A stretch of 64,000 nucleotides of DNA from Bradyrhizobium ottawaense (GCF_002278135.3 NZ_CP029425.2:6362001-6426000), one strand, 5' to 3'. Counted from the stretch's first letter, positions 33,963 through 44,942 are shown. Numbers and translations are program-made. Notes: generated from the sequence alone by a model not told the origin.

Positions 33963-34010
33963 AGCAAGATCTCTTCGGAAAACCGCTTTCACACTTTTCC
34001 GGATCATGCT
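33963..34010. repeat. Intergenic palindromic repeat, family F (copy 2)
   Basis: Read on the minus strand it begins GCATGATCCGGAAAAGTGTG and ends TTTTCCGAAGAGATC, matching the element at 15034-15102 but shorter. It lies between the convergent DUF2339 and chemoreceptor genes, where it may end both transcripts. Confidence 0.75.
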
Positions 34011-34018
34011 CCTGAAGA

Positions 34019-35707
34019 TCAGGCCGCGCGGACCGATTCCAGGAACTGCGCGACCTCGACCTTCAGGCGGGTGCTGTCGGTCGCCAGCGATTTCGCCGCC
34101 GAGAGCACTTCGCCCGAGGCCGAGCCGGTGTCGATCGCGCCGCGCTGCACGTCGGTGATGTTGGACGAGACTTCCTGCGTGCCGAGCGCGGCCTGCTGGA
34201 CGTTGCGCGAAATCTCTTGCGTCGCGGCGCCCTGCTCCTCGACGGCGGCGGCGATGGCCGAGGACACCTCGGACAACCGCTCGATGGTGCCGCCGATCTC
34301 CTGGATGGCGCTGACGGATTCCTGTGTGGCCGACTGGATGCCGGAAACCTGCGCCCCGATCTCGCCGGTGGCCTTCGCGGTCTGCTCGGCCAACGCCTTG
34401 ACCTCGGAGGCGACGACGGCAAAGCCGCGACCGGCTTCGCCTGCGCGCGCCGCTTCGATGGTCGCATTGAGCGCCAGGAGGTTGGTCTGGCCGGCGATGG
34501 TGTTGATGAGCTCGACGACGTCGCCGATGCGGGAGGCCGCCTGCGACAGCGCGTTGACGCGATCGTTGGTCCGCGCCGCCTGCTCGACGGCTTCCGCGGC
34601 CATCCGTGCCGAATCCTGCACGCGGCGGCTGATCTCGGTGATCGAGGACGACAGCTCTTCCGAGGCGGACGCCACCGCCTGGACGTTGGTGGAGGCTTCC
34701 TCGGATGCTGCCGCAACGACGGTTGCGAGTTCCTGGCCGCGCTGCGCCGTGCCGCTCAACGTGGCCGCGGAGGCCTCGAGCTCGGTCGAGGCCGACGACA
34801 CGGTCTCGACGACCTCGCCGATCATGGCCTCGAAATTGCGCGTGATGGCATCGACGCGGCGGCCGCGTTCGATTTTGGCCTCGGCGTCGCGAGCAGCCGC
34901 CTCATCGGCGGCCTTCTTGGCGATCAGTGCCTCCTTGAAGATCTGAAGCGCATCCGCCATCGAGCCGATCTCGGTCTTCTCGCCGCGATGCGGCACTTCG
35001 GCCGAGAGGTCTCCTTCGCCGAGCGACTGCATCGGACGAATGATCGAGGCGATGCCGCGAGAGACGTCGCGCACGAGATAATAGGCTGCGCCGATCGCGA
35101 TCACGACCGAGAGCACGATGATGCCGACCAGGACGCGGAAGATCGTGGCGTAACTGTCGGCCGCCTGCTTGGTCTCCAGCTCGGCGCCCTGGTTATTGAG
35201 CTCGATGCCCTTCTGAAGCAGGGGATCGGCGGCCTGAGCCATCTTGGCGACCTTGGTCTGCAACATCTCGTTGGCGTCGGTCGGGAAGCGGCCGACGCTC
35301 TTGCGCGACAGCGCCATGGTCTCCTGCACGCCGTTCAGATATTCGCCCCACGCCTTGCTCCATTGCTCATAGAGCGCGCGCTCTTCGGCGGCCGTGATCA
35401 GCGGCTCGTAGACCTTGCGCGTCTTCTCGATGCGCTCACGCAACGAGCCGAGGCGCTTCTCGGCGGCTTCCTTGCCTTCGGCGGTGTCCTGCATCAGGTG
35501 CAGACGCAGCGCGACGCGCAGCTCGTTGATGTCGGCGCGCATTGAGCCGAGCGCACGCACGCTCGGCAGCCAGCTCTCCGCGATCTCGACGGTATGAGCA
35601 TTGATGTTCTGCATGGTGCCGATCGCCGTCACGCCGACGCCGGCGAGTGACAGCACGAGGACCGATAACACGGCCAGAAGCTTGAAGACGATCGACAACT
35701 TCGACAT
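34019..35707 (-). CDS. Methyl-accepting chemotaxis protein 1 (4HB-type sensor)
   Basis: A 562-residue chemoreceptor. TM1 (residues about 8-30), a periplasmic four-helix-bundle-like domain (31-190), TM2 (about 190-212), HAMP, then a long cytoplasmic signalling coiled coil. The hairpin tip reads [30 protein letters not shown]. It ends in [15 protein letters not shown], a tail shared by the next two receptors, with no CheR-docking pentapeptide. First-position GTG or the ATG at 35707 can start translation. The ligand is unknown. Confidence 0.92.
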   Translation of the reverse strand: MSKLSIVFKLLAVLSVLVLSLAGVGVTAIGTMQNINAHTVEIAESWLPSVRALGSMRADINELRVALRLHLMQDTAEGKEAAEKRLGSLRERIEKTRKVYEPLITAAEERALYEQWSKAWGEYLNGVQETMALSRKSVGRFPTDANEMLQTKVAKMAQAADPLLQKGIELNNQGAELETKQAADSYATIFRVLVGIIVLSVVIAIGAAYYLVRDVSRGIASIIRPMQSLGEGDLSAEVPHRGEKTEIGSMADALQIFKEALIAKKAADEAAARDAEAKIERGRRVDAITRNFEAMIGEVVETVSSASTELEASAATLSGTAQRGQELATVVAAASEEASTNVQAVASASEELSSSITEISRRVQDSARMAAEAVEQAARTNDRVNALSQAASRIGDVVELINTIAGQTNLLALNATIEAARAGEAGRGFAVVASEVKALAEQTAKATGEIGAQVSGIQSATQESVSAIQEIGGTIERLSEVSSAIAAAVEEQGAATQEISRNVQQAALGTQEVSSNITDVQRGAIDTGSASGEVLSAAKSLATDSTRLKVEVAQFLESVRAA

Positions 35708-35962
35708 CACACAAATCCCGATGATATCCTGGCAGCACGCACGTCACCCGCGCCGCAGGCGTCACGGCGGACGACCGGGCGGAGGTCAGTTCAACAATGC
35801 TGGCTGGTTCTTATCCCGTAAGATTGCGCCCCATAATTGCAAGCAGGCGTTAACAGGAGCCTACGTAAAACTACGGGTCGGCCTCTTCGGACGCTATTTT
35901 CTCCGCAGCCGTGCTGCGACGCGAACACGACGCGCCGCCACATTCACCGGGCGGCGGCCGCC

Positions 35963-37933
35963 TCAGGCCGCCCGCACCGATTCCAGGAAACGCGCGACCT
36001 CGCTCTTGAGCCGGTTGCTCTCCTGCGACAGCGACTGCGCGGCCGAGTGCACCTGCGCCGAGGCAGCCCCGGTCTCGCCGGAGCCGCGCTGGACGTCGGC
36101 GATGTTCGACGAAACCGCGGAAGTTCCTTGCGCGGCGTGCTGGATGTTGCGGGAGATCTCCTGCGTGGCGGCCCCCTGTTCCTCCACTGCAGCAGCGATG
36201 GTCGACGAGATCTCCGACATCCGCGCGATGGTGTCGCCGATCTCCTTGATCGCGCCGACGGATTCGTCTGTCGCGGACTGGATCGCGCCGATGTGCTGAC
36301 CGATTTCGCCGGTGGCTTTCGCGGTCTGCTCCGCAAGCGCCTTCACTTCGGTCGCGACCACCGCAAAGCCCTTGCCGGCTTCGCCCGCCCGCGCCGCTTC
36401 GATCGTCGCGTTGAGTGCCAGGAGGTTGGTCTGCGCGGCGATGGTGTTGATCAGCTCGACGACGTCGCCGATGCGGGAAGCGGCCTTGGTCAGCTCGGCG
36501 ACGCGCGCATTGGTGCGCTGGGCCTGCCCGACGGCGACGTCGGCGACACGCGCCGATTCCTGCACCTGGCGGCTGATCTCGGACACTGAGGAGGTCAGCT
36601 CTTCACTTGCAGACGACACCGACTGCACGTTGGCGGACGCCTCCTCCGAAGCCGCTGCCACGGCGGTGGCGAGGCTGTTGCCGCGCTCGGCGGCGTGGGT
36701 CAGCGTATTCGACGACGCTTCGAGCTCGGTGGCCGCCGACGATACCGTCTCGATGATCTCGCCGACCGCGCCTTCGAACGTATCGGCGAGCCGTTGCATG
36801 TCGAATTTGCGCTGCTCGCGCCGACGCGCGTCCGCTTCGGCCTGCTCGGCGCGCAGCCGGTCGGCCTCGGCCATGTTGCTCCTGAACACCTCGACGGCAC
36901 CAGCCATCTCACCGATCTCGTCCTTGCGGCCAACGCCGGGGATTGCGACTGACATGTCGCCCTTCGCCAAACCGGTCATCGCGCGAACCATGGCGATCAG
37001 CGCTGTCGAGATCGAGCGGCCGGTGAAGAAGGACACGCTCCCCACCAGCAGGATGGAGCATCCGAGTGCGACCCACATCCAGAGCTTGATCGAGGCCCGC
37101 ATTGACTCTTCGGCGGCCCGCGCAGCGTCGTATTGCTGACTGACGGTCTTTTCGATCTCGTCGAGGACGGGCTCGATGGTGCGGAACTCCTTGGACATTG
37201 CCGAGCCGTGCGCGGTCAGATCCTGCGCGCCGGCTGCCCACGCCACGAAGTCGTCCTGGTATTTGGAGAGCTTCTTGCCGATATCGGCCTTGACGGCCGG
37301 CGGGATCGCCGAAGCCTCGACTTGCCCGGAGAATTCCGTCGCCGTCTTCTTCAGGGCGTCGAGATATTTCGGGTCGCGGCGCAACATGAAGTCTTTCTCG
37401 TGACGACGCATCGTCAGCATGCCGCTGGTGAGCCTGGGATCGTCGACCTCCTTGAGCTTGGTCTCGATGCCGTGCACCGCCGTGCGCAACGAGCCTGACA
37501 GCCCGAGGGTTTCGTTCAATCCAAGCCTGACCTCGGCCTGCTCGACGGCCGCGAATTCGCTCGCGTATCTCTCGAATCCGGTGCGGACCAGTGACGCCTT
37601 TTCTCCGACCGCCGCGTACCCTGCCGCACGCGCCGCGCTGCCGAGGCGATCAAGATTTCGGGTAATGTCGGAAGCAAGTTCGGCGTGACGCTTCGCATAG
37701 GATTGATCGCGGCGGAGCTGGAAATCCTTCTCGGCCCGGCGCGCTTCGAGCAATTGCTGCGAGATCCGCTGGTTCAGATCGGACAGCCGGCGCGCGTCTT
37801 CAGCAGCGTCGCGGGACGTGTCCTGAGAGAGGCTGCCAATCTGGTAGATCGTGCCGAAGGCGACGAGCCCAATGAGGCCGAACAGTCCGATCGCCATGAC
37901 CTTGTGAGTGAGGCGAATGGAAATGCCGCTCAT
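35963..37933 (-). CDS. Methyl-accepting chemotaxis protein 2 (HBM-like bimodular sensor)
   Basis: A 656-residue chemoreceptor, longer than its neighbours. The periplasmic part (residues about 30-285) contains two related motifs, [13 protein letters not shown] and [18 protein letters not shown], as in helical bimodular (HBM) sensor domains such as McpS that bind organic acids. A second TM near 290, HAMP and the signalling domain with [20 protein letters not shown] follow. The tail is [15 protein letters not shown]. The ATG at 37933 is preferred over 37960. An organic-acid ligand is an inference from the domain type. Confidence 0.9.
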   Translation of the reverse strand: MSGISIRLTHKVMAIGLFGLIGLVAFGTIYQIGSLSQDTSRDAAEDARRLSDLNQRISQQLLEARRAEKDFQLRRDQSYAKRHAELASDITRNLDRLGSAARAAGYAAVGEKASLVRTGFERYASEFAAVEQAEVRLGLNETLGLSGSLRTAVHGIETKLKEVDDPRLTSGMLTMRRHEKDFMLRRDPKYLDALKKTATEFSGQVEASAIPPAVKADIGKKLSKYQDDFVAWAAGAQDLTAHGSAMSKEFRTIEPVLDEIEKTVSQQYDAARAAEESMRASIKLWMWVALGCSILLVGSVSFFTGRSISTALIAMVRAMTGLAKGDMSVAIPGVGRKDEIGEMAGAVEVFRSNMAEADRLRAEQAEADARRREQRKFDMQRLADTFEGAVGEIIETVSSAATELEASSNTLTHAAERGNSLATAVAAASEEASANVQSVSSASEELTSSVSEISRQVQESARVADVAVGQAQRTNARVAELTKAASRIGDVVELINTIAAQTNLLALNATIEAARAGEAGKGFAVVATEVKALAEQTAKATGEIGQHIGAIQSATDESVGAIKEIGDTIARMSEISSTIAAAVEEQGAATQEISRNIQHAAQGTSAVSSNIADVQRGSGETGAASAQVHSAAQSLSQESNRLKSEVARFLESVRAA

Positions 37934-38130
37934 GAAAGTGCTCCAACGATTGAGACGCAATACGCGAAAGGCGACTCAGCGCCCCAAATATTGCGGGCAT
38001 CATGACTGCGCCGCTTTTCCGGAAGGTTAACCCTGCGCGCATCGGTCGCGGCGTCGAGATACGCGCGCGAGCAACCGCCACGCATTCACGCGTGATGGTT
38101 GCAAGCAGGACCTGCCGAAAGACGCCACCG

Positions 38131-39867
38131 TCAGGCCGCGCGCACGGTGCCGAGAAACTTGCCGACCTCGAGCTTGAGGCGGTTGCTGTCGCCGGACAGC
38201 GATTGCGCCGCCGCCAGCACCTGCGAGGACGCCGAGCCGGTCTCGCTCGCGCCGTGCTGCACGTCGGTGATGTTGGACGACACCTGATGGGTGCCCTCCG
38301 CCGCCTGCTGCACGTTGCGGGAAATCTCCTGCGTCGCCGCGCCCTGCTCTTCGACGGCAGCCGCGATGGTCGAGGAAATCTCCGACAGTTTCTCGATGGT
38401 GTCGCTGATGTCCCTGATGGCGCCGACCGAATGCTCGGTCGCGGTCTGGATGCTGGCGATCTGCTGGCCGATCTCGCCGGTCGCCTTCGCGGTCTGCTCG
38501 GCGAGCGCCTTGACCTCGGAGGCGACAACGGCAAAGCCGCGACCCGCCTCGCCGGCGCGCGCGGCCTCGATGGTCGCATTGAGCGCCAGGAGATTGGTCT
38601 GGCCGGCGATGGTGTTGATCAGCTCGACCACGTCGCCGATCCGCGCCGCCGCCTTCGACAATTCGCCGACGCGGTCGGTCGTGGTGCGGGCCTGGCTGAC
38701 CGCTTCGCTTGCGACGCGCGCGGATTCCTGCACCTGGCGGCTGATCTCCGTGATCGACGACGACAGCTCCTCGGTCGCCGACGCCACCGACTGCACGTTG
38801 GTGGACGCCTCTTCGGAGGCGGCAGCAACCATGGTGGTGAGCTCCTGTCCGCGCGCCGCAGTCGACGTGAGCGTCGACGCAGACGCTTCCAGTTCAGTCG
38901 CGGCCGATGACACGGTGTCGACGATCTCGCCGATCGCCGCCTCGAAGCCATCGGCCAGCTTGGACATCTCGGCCTTGCGTTGCGCGGCTGCAGCCTGATC
39001 CTGCCTGATCTTGGCCTCGGCCTCCTCGCGCGCCTTCTGTTCGGACACGATCTTGAACTTCTCGACAGCCGCCGCGACACCACCGACCTCGTCCTTGCGG
39101 CCGAGACCGGGCAGCACCACGGAAAAGTCGCCGCCGGCGAGCTTGTCCATGGCCACCGTGAGCGCGCGGATCGGCCGTGCGATGGTCAGGAACGACATCA
39201 GCCAGGAGCAGAGGAGGACGAGCGCCGTGAAAACGCCAATGACCATTGCGATATGCTCGCTGGACGCCATCTCCCGCGCGGAGGCCGCAACCTCCTCTTC
39301 GCTTCTGTGCCTGGCGACGTCGGCAATCTGATTGGCTGCCTGGTCCATCTCGCCTGCGATCGGCAACGTGACCTCGCGGGCGAGACGCGTCCCCTCATCG
39401 ACGAGCTTGGCGAGGCGAGCAGCGGCATCCTCGCCCGTGAGAGCCAGGGCGGCACCGCGCACGGATGCGAGCTGCTGAGCTCCCTTGAGATAGTTCGCCG
39501 TGAGGACCTTGAGCTTCTCTATCCTCGCGCGGTTTTCCGGCACGTGCGAGAGCGTGAGCATTGCGTCGGCAACCTTCACCAAATGACCGGCGCGTTCGAC
39601 CAGCGCGTCGCGCGCCTTCTGCAGTTCATCTGAATTATTGGCGAGGCGGATGTCGCGTGCGGCGAGCTGCATGGCGCGCGCCGCGAGCTTGGATTCGACT
39701 GCCTCGCGCGCCAGCTCCTGCTGCTCGGACGCCGTCTGGCTGGACCGGCGCACGTTGCCGTTTCCGATCACCTGACCCGCGATCATCGCGAGGACCAGGA
39801 GGATGCCGAGCGCCGATGAGATCGCCAGCTTGGTCCCAATCCGCAAATTCTGAACGAGGCTCAACAT
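38131..39867 (-). CDS. Methyl-accepting chemotaxis protein 3
   Basis: A 578-residue chemoreceptor. TM1 (about 10-32), a helical periplasmic domain rich in Ala and Glu (33-195), TM2 (about 205-225), HAMP ([18 protein letters not shown]) and the signalling domain with [20 protein letters not shown]. The tail [15 protein letters not shown] resembles that of the two downstream receptors. It lies upstream of MCP2 on the same strand with about 200 bases between. The signalling halves of all three are near-copies while the sensor halves differ, suggesting tandem duplication with sensor swapping. Confidence 0.92.
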   Translation of the reverse strand: MLSLVQNLRIGTKLAISSALGILLVLAMIAGQVIGNGNVRRSSQTASEQQELAREAVESKLAARAMQLAARDIRLANNSDELQKARDALVERAGHLVKVADAMLTLSHVPENRARIEKLKVLTANYLKGAQQLASVRGAALALTGEDAAARLAKLVDEGTRLAREVTLPIAGEMDQAANQIADVARHRSEEEVAASAREMASSEHIAMVIGVFTALVLLCSWLMSFLTIARPIRALTVAMDKLAGGDFSVVLPGLGRKDEVGGVAAAVEKFKIVSEQKAREEAEAKIRQDQAAAAQRKAEMSKLADGFEAAIGEIVDTVSSAATELEASASTLTSTAARGQELTTMVAAASEEASTNVQSVASATEELSSSITEISRQVQESARVASEAVSQARTTTDRVGELSKAAARIGDVVELINTIAGQTNLLALNATIEAARAGEAGRGFAVVASEVKALAEQTAKATGEIGQQIASIQTATEHSVGAIRDISDTIEKLSEISSTIAAAVEEQGAATQEISRNVQQAAEGTHQVSSNITDVQHGASETGSASSQVLAAAQSLSGDSNRLKLEVGKFLGTVRAA

Positions 39868-40046
39868 GGGCTTGCTTCCCCCTAGGGAATGCGCGGCCGA
39901 GTCATTGCCAGCCGCCCTCGGCGTTGACCGCCCTTGTCCGAAAAGTATGCGTTCGCCATTCCAATTTGGTTAACGCGACCTCCGGGCAACTACTGAATCG
40001 GTAGGAAAATCCCTTGAATTTCAGCACGGTATGCGCGCTTAACAGG

Positions 40047-40313
40047 TTAATCACACGCAGTGATAGGAGCCCCGCTCTGCTGCGTTACGCTCTCGCCGAC
40101 GAGGCTGATGCGAAAGACCGGCTTCTTGTCCTCGTCGAGCAGCTCCATGCACCACTCGGCGTTCGGCTTCAGGCCGCGCGCGATGCCGCCGAGCAGATTG
40201 GCGCAGACCTCGGTCATCTCGGTCCAGGCGGCAGTGCGATCCTCGAACTCGTACGGCTGGTCGGCGGCGCCGGAATAGCGACCGGTGCTGATGCGGAAAA
40301 AGTACAGCGACAT
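40047..40313 (-). CDS. DUF6894 family small protein
   Basis: An 88-residue soluble protein beginning MSLYFFRISTGRYSGAADQ, the typical start of the small rhizobial DUF6894 group, with a conserved acidic EFEDRTAAWTEMTEVC. Such proteins occur in many copies per Bradyrhizobium genome and have no known function. Single gene between MCP3 and a secreted protein gene, all on the minus strand but well spaced. Confidence 0.75.
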   Translation of the reverse strand: MSLYFFRISTGRYSGAADQPYEFEDRTAAWTEMTEVCANLLGGIARGLKPNAEWCMELLDEDKKPVFRISLVGESVTQQSGAPITACD

Positions 40314-40476
40314 CGTTGAACCCTTTTATCGGGCCGCGCCCCCGGCCGACCGCAAACTGGGGCGCGAACAGCTACCAACGCATGAAAGCCGCCGTCCGTA
40401 TGACTACGGCGCGGCGGCTCGGCGTTCGATGGACGTCTTCAACGACAAAGTGCGCGGAACCGACCGCGCAGCCCTC

Positions 40477-41076
40477 TCACTGGGTGGAACGGCGCAGCTC
40501 CAGCGGGCCCTCGTTCCTGGCGGGCTCCGACTTGATCTCCGACTTCACCGGCTCGAGCCGGCTGCTCTCGACACGCGGCGTCTCGACGCGCGCGGCGACT
40601 TCGGTGTTGGTCGCGCTGACGGAACCGGTGTGCTCTGTCCTGTGCAGCGAGCGCGGACGCGCCGCAGCGCGCGCCATCAGCATCTGGTTGCCACCCTGGT
40701 GATGGAAGTCGCAATAGGCGAAGCCCATCCCCGACACCGAGCCGCGGAAGCTGCGATCGTCGGTCTTTTCCAGGTTGAAACACGGCTCGAACGGAATGCC
40801 CTTGATCGAGGCGCAGACGTTCTGGCCACGGATCTGGAGCGTATTGCCGGGCAGGCGGAGATGCTTGACCGGGCCCGCGCCGGAGAACTGCACCGCGCCG
40901 GCGGCGCCGAGATCGTCCAGGATGCGGCCCGCGCCGCGGGTGCCGTCGAAACAGGTGAAGGCAAAGACCTTGCCCGCCACGAAGCGACGCGCCTCGTCGG
41001 CGTTCATGCTTCCGGCAAGGGCCGGCGCAAACGTTGCTGCCGCCGTGACAGCCCCCAACACAATACGCGCAAGCAT
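40477..41076 (-). CDS. Secreted hypothetical protein with Cys-rich core
   Basis: A 199-residue exported protein. Signal peptide MLARIVLGAVTAAATFAPALAG, then a compact domain with several cysteines (FAFTCFDGTRGAGRI, NVCASIKGIPFEPCFNL, GFAYCDFHHQGGNQM) and a low-complexity charged tail (residues about 145-199, rich in Arg, Glu, Ser). GGAG six bases before the ATG at 41076 sets the start. No named domain is recognised; it is probably a periplasmic protein with disulfides. Confidence 0.65.
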   Translation of the reverse strand: MLARIVLGAVTAAATFAPALAGSMNADEARRFVAGKVFAFTCFDGTRGAGRILDDLGAAGAVQFSGAGPVKHLRLPGNTLQIRGQNVCASIKGIPFEPCFNLEKTDDRSFRGSVSGMGFAYCDFHHQGGNQMLMARAAARPRSLHRTEHTGSVSATNTEVAARVETPRVESSRLEPVKSEIKSEPARNEGPLELRRSTQ

Positions 41077-41189
41077 GCTCAACTCCGAACCAACCCCCGC
41101 AGCGGGCGATGCCTTATCTCTTTACCCGCTGCTTACCATACCAACCATGGCGACATTGAAGCAGCTTGGTTGGTAAAGTCTGAACGCCG

Positions 41190-42176
41190 TTAGACAATTT
41201 TTACCACGATGCGACCGCGGACCTGGCCCGCCAGGATTTTCGCGCCCCACTCCGGCACCTCATCAAGAGGAATTTCGTGAGTGATTTCAGTTAGTTTGGT
41301 CCGATCCAGATCTGACGCCAGGCGCTGCCACGCGGCTTTCCGCGGCTCGATCGGGCACATCACGGAATCGATGCCGAGAAGGCACACCCCGCGCAAAATG
41401 AAAGGTGCGACAGACGACGGCAGGTCCAGGCCGGCGGCCAAGCCGCAGGCCGCGATCGCCCCGCCGTATTTCGTCATCGACAGCAGATTCGCCAGTGTGG
41501 TCGAGCCGACGCTGTCGACGCCACCCGCCCAGCGCTCCTTTGCGATCGGCTTGGCCGGCGCCGACAATTCGTTGCGGTCGATGATCTCGGCTGCTCCCAG
41601 CTGCTTCAGATAGTCAGCCTCCGAGGCGCGGCCGGTCGAAGCGATGACATGGTAGCCGAGCTTGGAGAGCACGGCGATCGCGACCGAGCCGACGCCGCCG
41701 GCGGCGCCGGTCACCACCACAGGGCCGCTCTTCGGCGAGAGACCGTGCTTCTCCAGTGCCAGCACCGAGAGCATCGCAGTGAAGCCGGCGGTGCCGATCG
41801 CCATGGCATCGCGTGCCGACAGGCCTTGCGGCAAGGCCACCAGCCAGTCGCCCTTCACCCGCGCCTTCTCGGCATAGGCGCCGAGATGGGTCTCGCCCAT
41901 GCCCCAGCCGGTGCAGACGACCTTGTCGCCGGCTTTCCATTGCGGATGCGAGGATTGCTCGACCGTGCCGGCGAAGTCGATGCCGGCGATCATCGGGAAA
42001 CGGCGCACCACCGGCGCCTTGCCGGTGAGCGCGAGGCCATCCTTGTAGTTCAGCGTCGACCATTCCACGCGGACGCTGACGTCGGCGTCCATCAGCTCGG
42101 CTTCATCGAACTGCGTCAGCGCGGCGGTGGTGCCCTTGTCCGCCTTGTCGATCCGGATCGCCTTAAATGTGGCCAC
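41190..42176 (-). CDS. acuI: Acrylyl-CoA reductase AcuI/YhdH-type MDR oxidoreductase
   Basis: A 328-residue zinc-free medium-chain reductase. The N-terminus has [14 protein letters not shown] and [13 protein letters not shown], and the NADPH-binding loop is [15 protein letters not shown]. The C-terminal [22 protein letters not shown] is diagnostic of the YhdH/AcuI group, which reduces acryloyl-CoA to propionyl-CoA. It lies 41 bases after an MFS carrier gene on the same strand, so both may serve uptake and use of a small organic acid. A general quinone-reductase label is less specific. Confidence 0.87.
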   Translation of the reverse strand: MATFKAIRIDKADKGTTAALTQFDEAELMDADVSVRVEWSTLNYKDGLALTGKAPVVRRFPMIAGIDFAGTVEQSSHPQWKAGDKVVCTGWGMGETHLGAYAEKARVKGDWLVALPQGLSARDAMAIGTAGFTAMLSVLALEKHGLSPKSGPVVVTGAAGGVGSVAIAVLSKLGYHVIASTGRASEADYLKQLGAAEIIDRNELSAPAKPIAKERWAGGVDSVGSTTLANLLSMTKYGGAIAACGLAAGLDLPSSVAPFILRGVCLLGIDSVMCPIEPRKAAWQRLASDLDRTKLTEITHEIPLDEVPEWGAKILAGQVRGRIVVKIV

Positions 42177-42217
42177 GACTGAACTCCCTGACTTGTTTGT
42201 CGGGGATGTTTAGCCGA

Positions 42218-43471
42218 TCACACAGGCTGCGCAACCGCCCGAACGACAGGTTTCTCCACGATCGGAAGGTTGATCAGCGCGGAAAGCACGCCGAACAGGA
42301 TCGAGAGCCACCAGATCGGCGTATAGGAACCGAAGCGCTCGAAGACGATGCCCCCGAGCCACACGCCGAGGAAGCCGCCGACCTGATGGCTGACGAAGGC
42401 AAAGCCATACAGCGTCGCAAGCCAGCGCGTGCCGAACATCAGCGCCACCAGCGCCGAGGTCGGGGGCACCGTGGACAGCCAGGTCAGGCCGGAGACCGCA
42501 CCGAAAGCGATCGCCGAGAACGGCGTGATGGGGAACGAGATGAAGGCGAGGGTTGCGAGCGCACGCGTGAAGTAGATGGCCGAGAGGATGTAGCGCTTGG
42601 GCAGCGAGTTCTGGAGATAGCCGACGCTGAGCGAGCCGATGATGTTGAACAGGCCGATCGCCGCGATCACCCAGCCTCCGGTTTGCGTCGAGATGCCGCG
42701 ATCGACCAGGAAGGCCGGCAGATGCACGGTGATGAAGGCGAGCTGGAATCCGCAGGTGAAGAAGCCGAGCACCAGCAGCACATAGGAGCGGTGACCGAAG
42801 GCTTCGGCGAGCGCCCTGGTGATGGTCTGCTCATCCGCCGGCGTCGCACTGGCCGCAGTTGCAGCCGGCGGCGTCGAGAGCGCCAGTGACAGCGGGATGA
42901 TCAGCAACATCAGGAAGCCGAACACGGAGAGCGCCTGCTGCCAGCCGAAATTGTCGATCAACGCGACGCCGATCGGCGCGAACAGGAACTGGCCGAACGA
43001 GCCCGCCGCCGTGCCGGCGCCGAGCGCGAGGCCGCGCTTCTCGGCGGGCAGCAGCTTGGTGAACGCCGACAGCACCAGATTGAACGAGCAGCCGGCAAGA
43101 CCAAAACCGACCATGACGCCGGCGCCGATGTTGAGCGACAGCGGCGTCGAGGAATAGCGCATCAGCAGGAGGCCGCCGGCATAGAGCAGCGCGCCGACGC
43201 ACATCACCCGGAACAGCCCGAAGCGATCGGCGACCGCGCCGGCGATGGGCTGGCCCAGTCCCCACAGCAAGTTCTGAAAGGCGATGGCGAGGCCAAACAC
43301 GTCGCGGCCCCAGGAGAATTCATGACTCATCGGCTGCACGAAGAAGCCGAGCGCCGAGCGCGGACCGAAGCCGAGCATGCCGATCGCACAGCCGCACAGA
43401 ATGATGACGGCGGGGGTACGCCAGCTGGAGGAACGTGAGGCCGGAGCGAGTTCGCCCACTGATGTCGACAT
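42218..43471 (-). CDS. MFS transporter (OFA/monocarboxylate-like)
   Basis: A 417-residue, twelve-helix facilitator. GFGPRSALGFFVQPMSHEFSW at helix 1 and QNLLWGLGQPIAGAVADRFG after helix 2 are typical of the oxalate/formate antiporter and monocarboxylate-porter-like branch. A charged Ala/Thr-rich loop lies near residues 205-225. It heads a probable two-gene unit with acuI, which suggests transport of a small carboxylate, though this is inference. The start faces nadA across a 340-base shared upstream region. Confidence 0.84.
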   Translation of the reverse strand: MSTSVGELAPASRSSSWRTPAVIILCGCAIGMLGFGPRSALGFFVQPMSHEFSWGRDVFGLAIAFQNLLWGLGQPIAGAVADRFGLFRVMCVGALLYAGGLLLMRYSSTPLSLNIGAGVMVGFGLAGCSFNLVLSAFTKLLPAEKRGLALGAGTAAGSFGQFLFAPIGVALIDNFGWQQALSVFGFLMLLIIPLSLALSTPPAATAASATPADEQTITRALAEAFGHRSYVLLVLGFFTCGFQLAFITVHLPAFLVDRGISTQTGGWVIAAIGLFNIIGSLSVGYLQNSLPKRYILSAIYFTRALATLAFISFPITPFSAIAFGAVSGLTWLSTVPPTSALVALMFGTRWLATLYGFAFVSHQVGGFLGVWLGGIVFERFGSYTPIWWLSILFGVLSALINLPIVEKPVVRAVAQPV

Positions 43472-43689
43472 GGTATTCCCTGTCTGTCATTTGGCGGACT
43501 CGCAAAGAGGCGCCGCGAACGCGTCATTTAATGCATTTGCATGAAAATCCCAAATCAAAAACGGTTGCATTCCACGAGGGGCTGCCGCGGGAGCATTGCG
43601 TTTCAATCTGGCCTCGCCCGGCGCGTCGGACGACGATCTGACGAGATCGTGTGCGTCAGGACCTAGCCGTCCTCGGCAGAGCGTGCTAT

Positions 43690-43718
43690 TTGTGATTTAC
43701 TCATATTGAGCATATATG
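43690..43718 (+). promoter_or_regulatory. Candidate nadABC promoter with NAD-regulator box 1 in its spacer
   Basis: TTGTGA (43690-43695), 17 bases, TATATG (43713-43718). The box TACTCATATTGAG at 43698-43710 fills most of the spacer, so a bound repressor would block polymerase. The region 43472-43689 towards the MFS gene also contains an AT-rich ATGCATTTGCAT palindrome near 43530 but no gene. Confidence 0.6.
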
Positions 43719-43772
43719 AGGTTCGATGAAACCCACTCCGGCCCCTCGGCCGGATTACTCAGGCCCTACATA

Positions 43773-43785
43773 TACTCATATTGAG
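43773..43785 (+). promoter_or_regulatory. NAD-regulator box 2 upstream of nadA
   Basis: A second exact copy of TACTCATATTGAG, 75 bases after the first and 27 bases before the nadA start. Extended by two bases it becomes TACTCA-TAT-TGAGTA, a palindrome with perfect 6-base arms. Likely bound by the NadQ-type regulator encoded at 30233-31201. Confidence 0.65.
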
Positions 43786-43812
43786 TACAAATGACATGCC
43801 AGGGAGGCTTTG

Positions 43813-44919
43813 ATGCCGATCACTGCAATCTACGGTCCAGACGATTTTGCCAACCGGCCGCAGGGCCATCTCGCGTCCTCTCCCCGCCCCGCACCGGCGC
43901 CCACAGCGCGCGCGCTGCCGACGCCCTCGCTGGAATGGACGGCGGAGGTCGAACACGCCACCGCCCCGCTCTACGAGCGCGTGAAGCACGTCATCCCTCC
44001 GATCGAGTGGCCGTTGATGGCGCCGACGATCAAGGCGATCAACGAGCTGAAGCGCGCGCGGGGCGCGGTGATCCTCGCCCATAACTACCAGGCGCCGGAG
44101 ATCTTCCACTGTGTCGCCGACATCGGCGGCGACTCGCTCCAGCTCGCGGTCGAAGCCACCAAGGTGGAGGCCAATGTCATCGTCCAGTGCGGCGTGCACT
44201 TCATGGCGGAGACCTCGAAACTGCTCAACCCCGACAAGACGGTGCTGATCCCGGATTCGCGGGCCGGCTGCTCGCTGGCCGCCAGCATCACTGGCGCCGA
44301 CGTGCGCCTGCTCCGCGAAAAGTTTCCGGGCGTGCCTGTCGTCGCCTACGTCAACACCTCCGCAGAGGTGAAGGCCGAGGTCGACATCTGCTGCACCTCG
44401 TCGAACGCGGTGCAGGTGGTCGAGAGCCTGAACGCGCCAAGCGTGATCTTCCTGCCCGATCGCTATCTCGCCACTTACGTGGCCTCGAAGACCGACGTGA
44501 AGATCATCGCCTGGAAAGGCGCCTGCGAGGTGCACGAGCGCTTCAAGGGCGAAGAGCTGCGCGCCTTTCGCGAGGCCGATCCGTCCGTGCAGATCATCGC
44601 GCATCCGGAGTGCCCGCCGGACGTGCTGGCGGAAGCCGACTTCACCGGCTCGACCGCGCACATGATCAATTGGGTGCGCGAAAAGCGGCCGCGGCGGCTG
44701 GTGATGATCACGGAATGCTCGATGGCCGACAATGTGCGCGCCGAGCTGCCCGACGTCGAGATGCTGCGCCCCTGCAATCTCTGCCCGCACATGAAGCGCA
44801 TCACGCTCGCGAACATTTTGGACAGCCTGCTGACGCTCCGCGAGGAGGTGACGATCGATCCCGCCCTGGCGTTGCGTGCAAGGCGCTCGGTCGAGCGGAT
44901 GATCAATCTGAAGAATTGA
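43813..44919 (+). CDS. nadA: Quinolinate synthase
   Basis: A 368-residue NadA. It condenses iminoaspartate with dihydroxyacetone phosphate to quinolinate, using a [4Fe-4S] cluster. The three cluster cysteines are visible in [25 protein letters not shown] and [12 protein letters not shown]. The substrate region [11 protein letters not shown] is also intact. Start ATG at 43813 with GGGAGG upstream; about 50 N-terminal residues (Pro/Ala-rich) precede the conserved core. First gene of nadA-nadB-nadC, with paired palindromic boxes in the promoter. Confidence 0.95.
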   Translation: MPITAIYGPDDFANRPQGHLASSPRPAPAPTARALPTPSLEWTAEVEHATAPLYERVKHVIPPIEWPLMAPTIKAINELKRARGAVILAHNYQAPEIFHCVADIGGDSLQLAVEATKVEANVIVQCGVHFMAETSKLLNPDKTVLIPDSRAGCSLAASITGADVRLLREKFPGVPVVAYVNTSAEVKAEVDICCTSSNAVQVVESLNAPSVIFLPDRYLATYVASKTDVKIIAWKGACEVHERFKGEELRAFREADPSVQIIAHPECPPDVLAEADFTGSTAHMINWVREKRPRRLVMITECSMADNVRAELPDVEMLRPCNLCPHMKRITLANILDSLLTLREEVTIDPALALRARRSVERMINLKN

Positions 44920-44942
44920 GGGCAACCCGCAGCGGCAACCAC

